Positions 1 through 8,437 are shown, counted from the stretch's first letter. The stretch: DNA of 64,000 nt from JAVKFY01 sp040223615 (GCA_040223615.1 JAVKFY010000014.1:68083-132082), one strand, 5' to 3'. The notes: generated by a model not told the origin, from the sequence alone. Made by a program: numbers and translations.

Positions 1-453
1 CCGGCGCCGAAGGCCGAGACCAAGCCGGCAGCGAAGCCGGCCGCCAGGAAACCCGCCGCCAAGCCAGTCGCGAAGGCCGAAGCCCCGAAGACCGAGGCAC
101 CCAAGGCCGAGGCACCCAAGGCCGAGACACCCAAGGCCGAGACACCGAAGCCCGAAGCACCCAAGGCCGAGGCCAAGCCTGCGGCACCCAAGGCCGAGGC
201 ACCGAAGCCTGAAGCACCCAAGGCCGAAGCCAGGCCTGCGGCACCAAAGGCCGAGGCGAAGAAGCCCGAACCGGTGCAGAAACCCGAGGCGAAGAAGCCC
301 GAGTCAGCGCCAAAGCCGGAAGCGAAGAAGCCCGAGCCCGCCCCGAAGCCAGCGGCGAAAAAGCCGGAACCGGTGCCCGAACCGGACGAGGCGGATCTCG
401 AGGGCGGGGGCGAGAAGATCAGCCAGGACGAAATCGACGCCCTGTTCGCCTGA
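1..453 (+). CDS. C-terminal part of a Lys/Pro/Ala/Glu repeat protein ending in a FliM-like motif
   Basis: The frame is open from the first base and ends at TGA 451-453, so only the last 150 residues are present and the start lies upstream. About 115 residues are low-complexity repeats built on APKAEA, KPEA and AKKPE units, typical of an extended, periplasmic or linker-like segment. After an acidic stretch (PDEADLEGGG) the protein ends in EKISQDEIDALFA. This closely resembles the N-terminal LSQxEIDALL peptide of the flagellar switch protein FliM, which in FliM binds phosphorylated CheY; here it sits at the extreme C-terminus. The function of the whole protein cannot be told without its N-terminal part. 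A chemotaxis or motility link is an inference from the end motif only. Confidence 0.8.
   Translation, partial: PAPKAETKPAAKPAARKPAAKPVAKAEAPKTEAPKAEAPKAETPKAETPKPEAPKAEAKPAAPKAEAPKPEAPKAEARPAAPKAEAKKPEPVQKPEAKKPESAPKPEAKKPEPAPKPAAKKPEPVPEPDEADLEGGGEKISQDEIDALFA
97..245. repeat. Tandem coding repeats of about 15 bp (APKAE units)
   Basis: Imperfect tandem copies of gaggcacccaaggcc and variants encode repeated (A/T)PKAE units inside the repeat protein. Each copy keeps the frame and the changes are mostly synonymous or conservative, so this is a protein repeat that may expand or shrink by slippage, not a CRISPR or integrative element. Confidence 0.75.
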
Positions 454-487
454 TCGGCGGAAACCTCCCTTTCCCCAGAACTGACGT

Positions 488-511
488 CATGCCCGGACCC
501 GATCCCGGGCG
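488..511. terminator. Inverted repeat between convergent genes, REP-like
   Basis: GCCCGG and CCGGGC form a short GC-rich stem around the loop ACCCGATC, between the stop of the plus-strand repeat protein (453) and the stop of the minus-strand oxidoreductase (512). The reverse complement reads GCCCGGGATCGGGTCCGGGC, matching the palindromes at 29498-29516. It is probably a REP-like repeat that may also terminate transcription from both sides. There is no T tract. Confidence 0.5.
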
Positions 512-2077
512 CTATGCGTTGCGGCGGCCGTGGTCGGCGATAACGGTGGCGGCGGCGCGTTGGCCGGGCGCGCCCCAGACGCAGCCGCCGGGGTGGGCGC
601 CGGCGCCGCACAGGTAGAGGCCGGCCAGCGGCGTGCGGGCGCCGACGCAGCCCGGCGCCGGGCGATAGTCGAGAAGCTGGGTCGACAGCATGTCGCCGTG
701 GAACTGGTGGCCGCCGGTCATGGCGAAGCGCGCTTCCAGGTCCGGCGGCGCCAGCACTTCGATCGCCGTCGCCTTGTCGCGGATGTCGGGCGCGTAGGCC
801 GCCACGGTGTCGAGCACGATGTCGCCGGCCCGTTCGCGTTGCGCATCCCAGCCGCCGAGCGCCGGGTCGAGCTCGTTGGGAAAATACTGTGCGTAGCAGG
901 TCAGCGTGTGCTTGCCGGCCGGCGCCAGCGACGGGTCGATGGCCGACTGCATGTGCACGGTCATGAACGGCGCGGCGGACAGGTGGCCGCGCTTGGCGTC
1001 GTCCCAGGCTGCTTCGATGTAGTCCAGCGACGGGCACAGGCTGACACGCGCCGGGCTGACGCCTTCGGGCACGGCGTCGAAGGTCGGCAGCGCGTCCAGC
1101 GCTACGTTGACCTTGGCGGCGACACCGTTCATTCGCAGGCCGCGAATGTCGTCGGCAAAGCTGGGCGACAGCGCCTGGCCGTCGATCAGCCGCAGAAAGG
1201 TCAGATGCGGGTCGGCGTTGGAGATCACGTGGTCGGCCTCGAAGCGCTCGCCGTTTTCCAGCCGCACCGCGCGGGCCAGGCCGTCGCGGACCTCTATCTC
1301 GGCGACCTCCGCGTCGCCGCGCAGCTCGGCGCCGAACCGGCGGGCGGCGGCGGCCAGCGCGTCGGCCAGTCCGCCCATGCCGCCGCGCACGTAGCCGGCA
1401 CGGCCACGCGCGCCGGTGGTGGCGCCGAACATGTGGTGCGCCATCACGTAGGCGGTGCCGGGCGTGCGGGGGCCGGCGTTGGTGCCGAAGGTGCTGGTGA
1501 AGCCGAGCGCGGCCTTGACCACGCCGGTCTCGAAACGCGCGTCCAGCAGGTCGGCCATCGAGCCCAGCATGAAGTCGCGGAACAGGGCTGCCTCGCCGGC
1601 GGCGTGGAAGCGCTCCTGCACCTGCCCCAGGCTCGGCACGTCGTCGGCGTAAAGCATCGGCTCCAGCCGCGCCACGAACCGGCCGAGATCGCCCTGAAAG
1701 CCGGCCATCGCGGCGGCATCGCTGGCGGAAAAGCCCTCGATCTCGGTCCGGGTGCGGGCCGGGTCCTGCCACAGCGCCAGGTGGCGGCCGTCGGGCAGCG
1801 GAAAGACGCTCAAGGGATCGGGCAGCAGCAGTTCGTAGCCATGCGACGCCAGGTCGAGGTCGGCGACGATCTCCGGGCGCAGGTTGCCGAGCTGCGCCGC
1901 GCCGGTGGAAACGCGGTAGCCGGGCGCGCCGGCGATCTCCTCTGTCACGCAGGCGCCGCCAAAGATCGCGCGGCGTTCCAGCAGCAGTGTCTTGAGACCG
2001 CCGCGCGCCAGGTAGGCGGCGCAGATCAGGCCGTTGTGGCCGCCGCCGACGACGATAGCGTCGTAGCGCTGGCTCAC
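512..2077 (-). CDS. NAD(P)/FAD-dependent oxidoreductase, phytoene-dehydrogenase-like
   Basis: A flavoprotein of about 521 residues. The N-terminus YDAIVVGGGHNG is the dinucleotide (Rossmann) motif, followed by ARGGLKTLLLERR ending in the Glu that binds adenosine ribose. The C-terminus carries the second conserved patch (LYLCGAGAHPGGCVWGAPG) typical of CrtI/PYROXD2-like proteins. A GTG at 2077 is taken as start because it lies directly before SQRYDAIVVGGG and forms a GTGA overlap with the stop of the upstream HAD gene. Longer in-frame extensions lie inside that gene and look like shadow sequence. Known relatives are desaturases or oxidoreductases of uncertain substrate. No carotenoid genes are nearby, so a carotenoid role is not supported. 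Confidence 0.88.
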   Translation of the reverse strand: MSQRYDAIVVGGGHNGLICAAYLARGGLKTLLLERRAIFGGACVTEEIAGAPGYRVSTGAAQLGNLRPEIVADLDLASHGYELLLPDPLSVFPLPDGRHLALWQDPARTRTEIEGFSASDAAAMAGFQGDLGRFVARLEPMLYADDVPSLGQVQERFHAAGEAALFRDFMLGSMADLLDARFETGVVKAALGFTSTFGTNAGPRTPGTAYVMAHHMFGATTGARGRAGYVRGGMGGLADALAAAARRFGAELRGDAEVAEIEVRDGLARAVRLENGERFEADHVISNADPHLTFLRLIDGQALSPSFADDIRGLRMNGVAAKVNVALDALPTFDAVPEGVSPARVSLCPSLDYIEAAWDDAKRGHLSAAPFMTVHMQSAIDPSLAPAGKHTLTCYAQYFPNELDPALGGWDAQRERAGDIVLDTVAAYAPDIRDKATAIEVLAPPDLEARFAMTGGHQFHGDMLSTQLLDYRPAPGCVGARTPLAGLYLCGAGAHPGGCVWGAPGQRAAATVIADHGRRNA

Positions 2078-2952
2078 CAGACCAGGGCCGGCACCGCGTA
2101 GGTCGGCGCCTGGTTCTTCTCGGCGCAGAAGGCGGCGACCTTGGCACCGTCGAGGTGCGCGTCGCCGGCCTTGAAGCCGACGTCGGCGGCGTGGATGCCG
2201 CCGGCGATCCACACCGAGTCGATGCCGTAGCGGCGCGCGCCCTCGATGTCGGTCTGCAGGCCGTCGCCGACCATCAGGGCGCGTGGTTTCTCCACCCCCA
2301 TCGCCCGCAGCGCGCGGTCGTAGACGGATGGCCAGGGCTTGCCGTGGTAAAGCGTCTTGCCGCCGAGATTCTCGTAGTACTCGGCAATCGCACCGGCACA
2401 GGGCACCAGCCGCTCGCCGCGATTCACCACCCGGTCCGGGTTGACGCAGACCAGCGCCATGCCGCGCGCGACCGCCTGTGCCAGCGTCTCGCGGTAGTCC
2501 TCCGGCTTGTCGGTCTCGTCATTGTAGAGCCCGGAGCAGAGGATGAACTCGGCCTGCTCGAACGGTGCCGGCTCCGCCCCGGTGATGGCCTCGTGCAGGG
2601 TCTTGTTGCGCGACGGGCCGAGATCGAAGTAGCGCTGGCCGATGGCGGCATGCTCGGCGTCGTCGCGCTGGTTCAGCGCCGCGATGGTGGCATCGCCCGA
2701 GGTCAGCACGCCGTCATAGGCGTCGGTCGGCACACCGATATTGTCGGCCAGCCATTGCCCGACCTCGCTCGACGGGCGTGGTGCGTTGGACAGCAGCATC
2801 ACCTTCACGCCGGCGGCGCGGATCGCGTGCAGACAGTCAATGGCGCCGGGATAGGGCTCGATGCCGTCGTGCACCGCGCCCCACAGGTCGCACAGAACCG
2901 CGTCGTAGCCGGGGGCCAGCTCACGCAGGCCGTCGTGAATCTCGATGCTCAT
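2074..2952 (-). CDS. HAD-superfamily class IIA hydrolase (TIGR01459-like)
   Basis: 292 residues. The N-terminal DAVLCDLWGAVHDG is HAD motif I with the nucleophilic Asp, VMLLSNAPRPS is motif II, and KPRALMVGDGLQTDIEGA near the C-terminus is motif IV. The arrangement, with a cap domain between motifs II and III, is that of class IIA phosphatases (NagD / pyridoxal phosphatase / CIN family). The substrate cannot be told. The gene overlaps the following oxidoreductase by four bases (GTGA), implying translational coupling. Starts at ATG 2952; upstream is the divergent antitoxin gene. Confidence 0.88.
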   Translation of the reverse strand: MSIEIHDGLRELAPGYDAVLCDLWGAVHDGIEPYPGAIDCLHAIRAAGVKVMLLSNAPRPSSEVGQWLADNIGVPTDAYDGVLTSGDATIAALNQRDDAEHAAIGQRYFDLGPSRNKTLHEAITGAEPAPFEQAEFILCSGLYNDETDKPEDYRETLAQAVARGMALVCVNPDRVVNRGERLVPCAGAIAEYYENLGGKTLYHGKPWPSVYDRALRAMGVEKPRALMVGDGLQTDIEGARRYGIDSVWIAGGIHAADVGFKAGDAHLDGAKVAAFCAEKNQAPTYAVPALVW

Positions 2953-3089
2953 GGAGCCGCAATAGCCGGGCCGGCCGGCGGCGTCAATTCATGGCTTTGA
3001 CGGCTGCGATGGCCTATCAGAGTTGTTCTCCGTACCTGCTGCGTCGGCTATATTCCGAGCTGAAGTCTATTGAGCGAGGCAGACGCGCT

Positions 3090-3776
3090 GTGACGGACTC
3101 CGACTTGATTGGGATCGGCTTGTACACGCCCGGCGAAGCGGGTGCGCTAATAGGCGTCCGCCCGTCTCGCTTGGTTCGCTGGCTCAAGGGGCATCAGCGT
3201 CAAGGCAAGCACTACCGGCGCCTTTGGGCGCCGCAAGTAGACCTGGGCGACGAGCATGTGTACCTGGGATTTCACGATCTCATGGAGGCGCGCGTTGCCA
3301 GTGCGTTCATTGGCGCCGGATTGAGCGCTCAAAAAGTCCGGCGTGCCATTGAAGTCGCGCGTGAGATTCTCGGTGAGGAAAGGCCGCTTTCGACAAACCA
3401 GTTTCGTACCGACGGCAGGTCAGTTTTTTTGCAGATGTCGGCTGACGACGGCGATCGCCTAATCAACCTCTTCAAGAAGCAGTACGAGTTCAAAGCTATC
3501 GTTGAGCCGAGTTTGCGCAATGTCGAGTTCGACGCCGCCGGCCTGCCGATGCGATGGTGGCCGCTTGGCAAGGCGGGAAGCATCGTCATTGATCCAAGTC
3601 GTTCATTCGGTAGGCCAATCGAATCAACGAGTTCTGTCCCGGCATCGGTGCTCGCAGCGGCGGCGGATGCAGAGGGCTCCTTGGCCGCGGCGGCACGGGC
3701 CTGGGCCGTAACTCCATCTGCTGTTCGAAGCGCTCTACGTTTCCGCGACGGCTTCGACATGCGAAAGGCGGCGTGA
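3090..3776 (+). CDS. DUF433-type antitoxin with HTH-like N-terminus
   Basis: 228 residues from the chosen GTG start; an ATG at 2991 would add 33 residues that look non-coding. Residues 8-35 (GIGLYTPGEAGALIGVRP) resemble the MerR-like helix-turn-helix at the start of many DUF433 antitoxins. The middle (YLGFHDLMEARVASAFIGAGLS) is the DUF433 core. The last 40 residues (SVLAAAADAEGSLAAAARAW then VTPSAVRSALRF) match the conserved C-terminal helix pair of this family. It overlaps the next gene by GTGA and probably neutralises that PIN-like toxin while repressing its own operon. Base composition looks less GC-rich than the neighbours, which suggests transfer. Confidence 0.8.
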   Translation: MTDSDLIGIGLYTPGEAGALIGVRPSRLVRWLKGHQRQGKHYRRLWAPQVDLGDEHVYLGFHDLMEARVASAFIGAGLSAQKVRRAIEVAREILGEERPLSTNQFRTDGRSVFLQMSADDGDRLINLFKKQYEFKAIVEPSLRNVEFDAAGLPMRWWPLGKAGSIVIDPSRSFGRPIESTSSVPASVLAAAADAEGSLAAAARAWAVTPSAVRSALRFRDGFDMRKAA

Positions 3777-4183
3777 AGTTTTTCTTCGACAATTGCACCT
3801 CGCCGGTGCTTGCGTCGACTTTTCACGGCTTCGTAAGTCACTACGGCCACGCGGCTGTTCATATCAAGGACTTGCCGTGCGGTAGAGACGCGCCAGATGT
3901 CGAGTGGATCAGGATGCTCGGTACCGACGAAGCGCTGTGGGTAATCATCACTGGTGATGATCGGATTCGTCGCAATAGGGCGGAGCAGACGGCATTTCGG
4001 GTGGCTCGTTTGCGGGGATTTGTGCTGCACCCTTCCTACAACAAGACGCCCATGCACGAAGCTGCGTCATTCCTACTTTGGCGTTGGCAAGGCATGAAGG
4101 ACTTGATGGAGTTGGTTGAGGATGTTTGGCTCTTCGAGCTTCCGATGAATCGGCGTGCACGAATGAGGCAGCTCTCTGTCTAG
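3773..4183 (+). CDS. PIN-like ribonuclease toxin (VapC45 / PIN_10-like)
   Basis: 136 residues starting with GTG inside the stop of the antitoxin gene (GTGA overlap). The start FFFDNCTS, the block DAPDVEWI (Asp42) and ITGDDRI (Asp62/63) supply the acidic residues expected of a PIN-like metal-dependent nuclease. The overall pattern fits the short PIN-like toxins paired with DUF433 antitoxins. The likely action is RNA cleavage when the antitoxin is lost; the target is unknown. The gene ends seven bases before the convergent EAL gene. AT content is higher than in flanking genes, in line with a mobile toxin-antitoxin unit. Confidence 0.78.
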   Translation: MKFFFDNCTSPVLASTFHGFVSHYGHAAVHIKDLPCGRDAPDVEWIRMLGTDEALWVIITGDDRIRRNRAEQTAFRVARLRGFVLHPSYNKTPMHEAASFLLWRWQGMKDLMELVEDVWLFELPMNRRARMRQLSV

Positions 4184-4189
4184 GTCATC

Positions 4190-5380
4190 TCACGCGTCGC
4201 GGGCGGGTTTCGGTTCGCCGAACAGGTAGCCCTGGCCGAGTTCGACCTCCAGGTCGAGGACTTCGACGAGCTGGCGTTCGGTCTCGATCTTGTGCGCGAT
4301 CAGGGTCAGGCCATGGCGCGACATGGCTTCCTTCAGGTCGAGCGAGGCGTAGCGGCTCTGTACCTCACCCGGCGGCGCCAGCAGCACCTCGGCCGGTGCC
4401 TTCACGTAGACGATGTGGCGCCGCGCCAGCTCGTTGAACGGCATGTCCAGGTGCTCGACCTGGTCGAGCGAGAAGCGGAAGCCGAGCTTGGCGATCTCGT
4501 CGACCGAACCGCCGATCAGCTCCCAGCGCTCCAGCACGTCGGCTTGCGCCAGGTCGAAGCACAGGTTGCTGGCGAGATTCTGGTTGGCGGTCAGGAACTC
4601 CTTGAACGGGGCGAAGAATTCCGGCTCGGCGAGCAGGCTGGCCGACAGGTTGACGAAGCACATGATCGGCTTGTTGCGCTGCAGCCGGCGCCGCACGAGC
4701 TGCACGCAGCGGAACGACAGCAGGTTGTCGATCAGGCCGATCAGGTTCTCGCGGGTGGCGAGAGCCAGATAGTCCTCAGGGCGCAGGATGCCGCCGTTGG
4801 CGGTGCGGATGCGGCTGAACGCCTCGTAATACTCGACCTTGCGCTGCGGCACGGTGACGATCGGCTGCAAGTAAAGGTCGACCCGGTTGGCCGACAGGCC
4901 CTCGCGGATCTCGCTCAGCAGCTCGCGCTCGTTGGTCGGCTCGACGATGTCGTTGTTGCCGCCGGTGCGCATGATGAAGTTGGTGTCGATCGCGTCGAGC
5001 CGCTCCGCGCCTTGCGACAGGCGGTCCAGGTGGTCCTGCAGGAGTTGCATCTCGGCGATCAGGCCGGACTGGTCGGCCTCGTGCGCGACCTTGGTGAGGG
5101 TGCGGCGAAGCTGTTCCACGTCGGCGGCGATGTTGGAGTTCCACTCGCGCAGCGCCTGAATCTGTTCGGCGTGGCGGCGCATGTTCTCGCCGACCTCGCG
5201 CACCGCCTCGCGCCGGGCCCAGATCTCGTGCGCGATGGCCAGGCCCATGAACGTGCAGATGCCCAGCAGGCTGGCCATCGTCGGGTCGACGCCGCGCACC
5301 GACTGCGGCAGCACCAGTGCCAGGCAGGCGGCGACGATACCGTAGGTGACGAGCAGCAATGTATGCGTGGCGGCGGACAT
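4190..5380 (-). CDS. Membrane-anchored degenerate EAL-domain protein
   Basis: 396 residues. Two membrane helices (about 5-25 and 33-53) are followed by a likely coiled coil (about 60-130) and an EAL domain (about 155-390). Active-site motifs are altered: EAL is EAF (186-188), the ELTE region is FDLAQ (275-279), DDFG is SLDQ (304-307), and AEGVE is AHKIE (362-366). Some landmarks remain (VNLS, GQGYLFG). With two metal-binding acids changed, c-di-GMP hydrolysis is unlikely. The protein is more probably a receptor, scaffold or regulator at the inner membrane, by analogy with other degenerate EAL proteins. Monocistronic; convergent with the toxin gene. Confidence 0.85.
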   Translation of the reverse strand: MSAATHTLLLVTYGIVAACLALVLPQSVRGVDPTMASLLGICTFMGLAIAHEIWARREAVREVGENMRRHAEQIQALREWNSNIAADVEQLRRTLTKVAHEADQSGLIAEMQLLQDHLDRLSQGAERLDAIDTNFIMRTGGNNDIVEPTNERELLSEIREGLSANRVDLYLQPIVTVPQRKVEYYEAFSRIRTANGGILRPEDYLALATRENLIGLIDNLLSFRCVQLVRRRLQRNKPIMCFVNLSASLLAEPEFFAPFKEFLTANQNLASNLCFDLAQADVLERWELIGGSVDEIAKLGFRFSLDQVEHLDMPFNELARRHIVYVKAPAEVLLAPPGEVQSRYASLDLKEAMSRHGLTLIAHKIETERQLVEVLDLEVELGQGYLFGEPKPARDA

Positions 5381-5456
5381 GGCGCCTTTCGCGGCTGGCA
5401 GCGATTCCAGCCGCCACCATGCGCGAAACGTGGTTTCCGGAGGGTTAACGCGTAGC

Positions 5457-6398
5457 TCAGACGGTGCCGGTTTCCGGCGGTTTGGTGGGGTTCTTCAGCT
5501 TGCGCGCCTCGATGAAGATGCGTTTGGCGTCCGGTAGCGCAACGCGGATGCGGTCTTCCAGGTCGGCGACGGCGCGCTCCAGTTCGACGACCGTGAGTGC
5601 TTTGGAGAAGTCGACGTCGACCGCGACCAGCAGGTCATGCGGGCCGAAATGCAGGGTCAGCGCCGGGGTGGCGCGGTCGATGCGCGGGTCGGCCTCGACC
5701 AGCCGGTTCAATTCCGCCACCAGCGCCGGATCGGCGGCCTCGCCGATCAGCAGCGCTTTGCACTCGATGGCCAGGAAGATCGCCACGACGGCCAGGATGC
5801 CGCCGATGATCACGGCGGCGACGGCGTCGGCCCAGGGCAGGTTCAGCGCGTCGCCGATGGCGATGCCGATCATCGCCACCACCAGGCCGGACATCGCCGC
5901 CAGATCCTCGAAGACCACGGTGAACAGGGACGGGTCCTTGCCCTTGCGTACCGCCTCGAAGAAGCCGAGGTCGCCACGCGACTTGTTGAACTCGCGGATG
6001 GCGATGGTGCAGGCGGCCCCCTCGAAGACCATCGCAAGGCTGAGCACGATGTAGTTGATGTAGACGTTGGTCAGCGGTTCCGGCTCCAGGATGCCGTGGA
6101 TGCCTTCATAGAAGGAAAAGCCGGCGCCGAGGCCGAAAATGATGATGGCGACGGCGAAACTCCAGAAATACAGCTCCTTGCCATAGCCGAAGGGGTGCTT
6201 GGCGTCGGCCGGCGTGGCCGAGCGCTTCAGCCCGTATAGCAGCAGCCCCTGGTTGCCGGTGTCGACCAGGCTGTGGATCGCCTCGGAGAGCATCGCCGAG
6301 GAGCCGGTGTACACCGCCGCGCCGAATTTGGTCACGGCGATCGCCATGTTGCCGAACAGGGCGGCGTAGATCGCGGTCTTCGAAGATGCTGTGGCCAT
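5457..6398 (-). CDS. Cation diffusion facilitator transporter (ZnT9-like)
   Basis: 313 residues with five to six membrane helices and a cytoplasmic C-terminal domain. TM2 carries SEAIHSLVDTGNQ, the CDF metal-site motif with His and Asp. TM5 carries FEDLAAMSGL, an ED pair in place of the usual HxxxD, as found in the SLC30A9/ZnT9 branch of CDF proteins. A YGKELYFWSF segment after TM2 is also typical. It probably exports Zn2+ or a related divalent cation in exchange for protons. The changed TM5 site makes the metal uncertain. Starts at ATG 6398. Confidence 0.88.
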   Translation of the reverse strand: MATASSKTAIYAALFGNMAIAVTKFGAAVYTGSSAMLSEAIHSLVDTGNQGLLLYGLKRSATPADAKHPFGYGKELYFWSFAVAIIIFGLGAGFSFYEGIHGILEPEPLTNVYINYIVLSLAMVFEGAACTIAIREFNKSRGDLGFFEAVRKGKDPSLFTVVFEDLAAMSGLVVAMIGIAIGDALNLPWADAVAAVIIGGILAVVAIFLAIECKALLIGEAADPALVAELNRLVEADPRIDRATPALTLHFGPHDLLVAVDVDFSKALTVVELERAVADLEDRIRVALPDAKRIFIEARKLKNPTKPPETGTV

Positions 6399-6435
6399 GA
6401 CGCATTGTACCGATTTGTGGACCGCCGGGCGCGGG

Positions 6436-6465
6436 TTGTTGCGGTCGGGGGCGGGCGACTAGGAT
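6436..6465 (+). promoter_or_regulatory. Possible sigma70-type promoter before the aminotransferase gene
   Basis: TTGTTG (6436-6441) and TAGGAT (6460-6465) are separated by 18 bp in the intergenic stretch upstream of ATG 6542. Both boxes match the consensus at four of six positions. The spacing is good but the match is weak in this GC-rich genome. Confidence 0.3.
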
Positions 6466-6541
6466 GCCGGCGCCAAACTAGCCGGCGGGAGCGTTGCATG
6501 ACAGACATGGATTTCGGCGTCGCGCGACGCGGGTGGCGGCC

Positions 6542-7720
6542 ATGAAACAGACCCTGGCGACCGGCCCGTCCGGCGCGCGGGCGCACGCCGATGCCTTGCG
6601 CGGCTCGCAGATACGCGAGGTGGCGAATGCCGGCATGGGCCTCGCCGATGTGATCGCGCTGTGGTACGGCGAGCCGGACCTGCCGACGCCGGACTTTATC
6701 TGTCAGGCCGCCGCCGAGGCACTGGCGCGTGGCGATACCTTCTATACCGAGAATCTCGGCGTACCGGCCTTGCGCGAGACGCTGGCGCGGTACATGAGCC
6801 GGCTCTACGGCCGCGACCTGGGACCGGAGCGGATCGCGGTCACCGCGTCGGGCATGTCCGGCGTCAACTTGGTGCAGCAGGTGCTGGTCGACCCCGGCGA
6901 CAATGTGGTGGTGGTCGGACCGTTGTGGCCGAACATGGTCGAGGCGGTGCACCTGATGCGCGGGGAGACCCGCATCGTGCCACTGCAGTTCGGCAATGAC
7001 GGCTGGCGCCTCGACCTGCAGCGGGTGCTGGATAATATCGATGGCCAGACCCGCGCGGTGCTGGTGAATTCGCCGTCGAACCCGACCGGCTGGGTGATGG
7101 AACGCGACGCGCAGCAGGCGCTGCTCGACGCCTGCCGCGAGCGCGGCGTGTGGATATTGTCCGACGAGGTCTACACGCGGCTGATCTACGACCGCCCGGT
7201 AGCGCCGAGCTTCATCGAGATCGCCGAGCCGGAAGATCGCGTCATCGCGATCAACAGCTTCTCCAAGACCTGGGCGATGACCGGCTGGCGGCTGGGCTGG
7301 CTGGCGGCGCCGACAAGCCTTATGGGCACGCTGGAGAAGTGCATCGAGTACCACTATTCCTGTCCGGCCCATTTCAGCCAGACCGCCGGCATCGTCGCCA
7401 TCGAGCAGGGCGAACCGTCGGTGCGCGAGATGGTCGCGCGCTATCACGCGGCGCGCGACCTCGCCGTCGACCGGCTGCAGGCGATGCGCGGCGTGCGGCT
7501 ACACCGGCCGGCCGGCGCGTTCTACGCCTTTGCCAAGGTCGAGGGCATGACCGACAGCCTGGCCTTCTGCAAGCGGGCGGTGCGCGAGGCACGCGTCGGC
7601 CTGGCCCCGGGCAGTGCCTTCGGGCCGGAAGGCGAGGGCTTTTTCCGGCTGTGCTTCGCGTCGACGCTGCCGCGCCTTGCGGAGGCGATGGACCGGCTGG
7701 CGCCGCTGCTCGACGAATGA
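6542..7720 (+). CDS. PLP-dependent class I/II aminotransferase
   Basis: 392 residues, fold type I. NSPSNPTGW is the conserved Asn/Pro block, SDEVYTRLIY holds the Asp and Tyr that contact pyridoxal phosphate, SFSKTWAMTGWR holds the Schiff-base lysine, and the Arg for the substrate carboxylate is in FFRLCFA. It resembles aspartate/aromatic aminotransferases of the 1-gamma type; the amino donor is not determined. ATG 6542 is chosen because it gives a standard N-terminus; a TTG at 6494 would add 16 non-conserved residues. It overlaps the AlkD-like gene (ATGA) and is probably co-translated with it. Confidence 0.9.
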   Translation: MKQTLATGPSGARAHADALRGSQIREVANAGMGLADVIALWYGEPDLPTPDFICQAAAEALARGDTFYTENLGVPALRETLARYMSRLYGRDLGPERIAVTASGMSGVNLVQQVLVDPGDNVVVVGPLWPNMVEAVHLMRGETRIVPLQFGNDGWRLDLQRVLDNIDGQTRAVLVNSPSNPTGWVMERDAQQALLDACRERGVWILSDEVYTRLIYDRPVAPSFIEIAEPEDRVIAINSFSKTWAMTGWRLGWLAAPTSLMGTLEKCIEYHYSCPAHFSQTAGIVAIEQGEPSVREMVARYHAARDLAVDRLQAMRGVRLHRPAGAFYAFAKVEGMTDSLAFCKRAVREARVGLAPGSAFGPEGEGFFRLCFASTLPRLAEAMDRLAPLLDE

Positions 7721-8406
7721 CCACGGCCGACGCGGTGCTGAGCGAGCTGCGCCGGCTCGGGCGTGCAGAGCACCGCGACGGCATGGGGCATTTCGGCATC
7801 GATGCGACGCGGGCCTATGGCGTGCGCACGCCGGACATGCGGGCGCTGGCGAAGCGGCTGGGCCGCGACCACGAACTGGCGCGGGCGCTGTGGGCGACCG
7901 GTCAGCACGAGGCGCGCCACGTCGCGTTCATGATCGCCGATCCGGCGCGGATGGATGACGTGTTGCTGGAAACCTGGGTCTCCGGCTTGAACTCGTGGGA
8001 CCACTGCGACGGCTTCTGCAACGGACTGGCGCGGTTCACCGCCGAGCCCTGGGCGCTGGTCGAGGCCTGGGCGACGCGGGAGGAAGAGTTCGTTCGCCGG
8101 GCCGGATTCGCGTTGCTGGCTTGCCTGGCGGTGCATGACAAGGCGGCGCCGGACAGGCGGTTTCTCGACGCGCTGGCGCTGATCGAGGCGGCGGCCGACG
8201 ACAACCGCAATTTCGTGAGCAAGGCGGTGAACTGGGCGCTGCGCCAGATCGGCAAGCGCAGCATCGCGCTGCACGGCCCGGCCCTGGCGCTGGCCGAGAA
8301 GCTGGCTGCGCGAGCGGACACGTCGGCGCGCTGGATCGGCCACGACGCGCGCCGCGAACTGGCAAGCGAGAAGGTCCAGGCGAAGCTGGCGGCGCGGCAC
8401 GCATGA
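7717..8406 (+). CDS. DNA alkylation repair protein, AlkD-like HEAT-repeat family
   Basis: 229 residues, starting at the ATGA overlap with the aminotransferase. The order of conserved blocks (YGVRTPDMRALAKRLG near the start, then HEARHVAFMIAD, NSWDHCDGFC and DNRNFVSKAVNWALRQIG) is that of the PF08713 family, which folds as alpha-helical HEAT-like repeats and in AlkD removes bulky N3/N7-alkylpurines. Family membership is well supported; glycosylase activity of this member is inference, since many relatives are uncharacterised. Confidence 0.85.
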   Translation: MTTADAVLSELRRLGRAEHRDGMGHFGIDATRAYGVRTPDMRALAKRLGRDHELARALWATGQHEARHVAFMIADPARMDDVLLETWVSGLNSWDHCDGFCNGLARFTAEPWALVEAWATREEEFVRRAGFALLACLAVHDKAAPDRRFLDALALIEAAADDNRNFVSKAVNWALRQIGKRSIALHGPALALAEKLAARADTSARWIGHDARRELASEKVQAKLAARHA

Positions 8407-8437
8407 CTCGCTTGCGGCGTTCGAGTGGTGTTCCGAC

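Noticed and set aside
97..245. Regular short repeats that could suggest a CRISPR array
   Set aside because: Units are about 15 bp without spacers, in one open frame, and encode APKAE protein repeats.
512..2077. Carotenoid biosynthesis gene (crtI)
   Set aside because: The protein shares the fold but no crtB/crtE or other carotenoid gene is present, and the C-terminus fits the broader PYROXD2-like group.
2778..3089. Extension of the antitoxin frame upstream to 2778
   Set aside because: It runs opposite the HAD gene and is Arg-rich shadow sequence; the conserved region begins just after GTG 3090.
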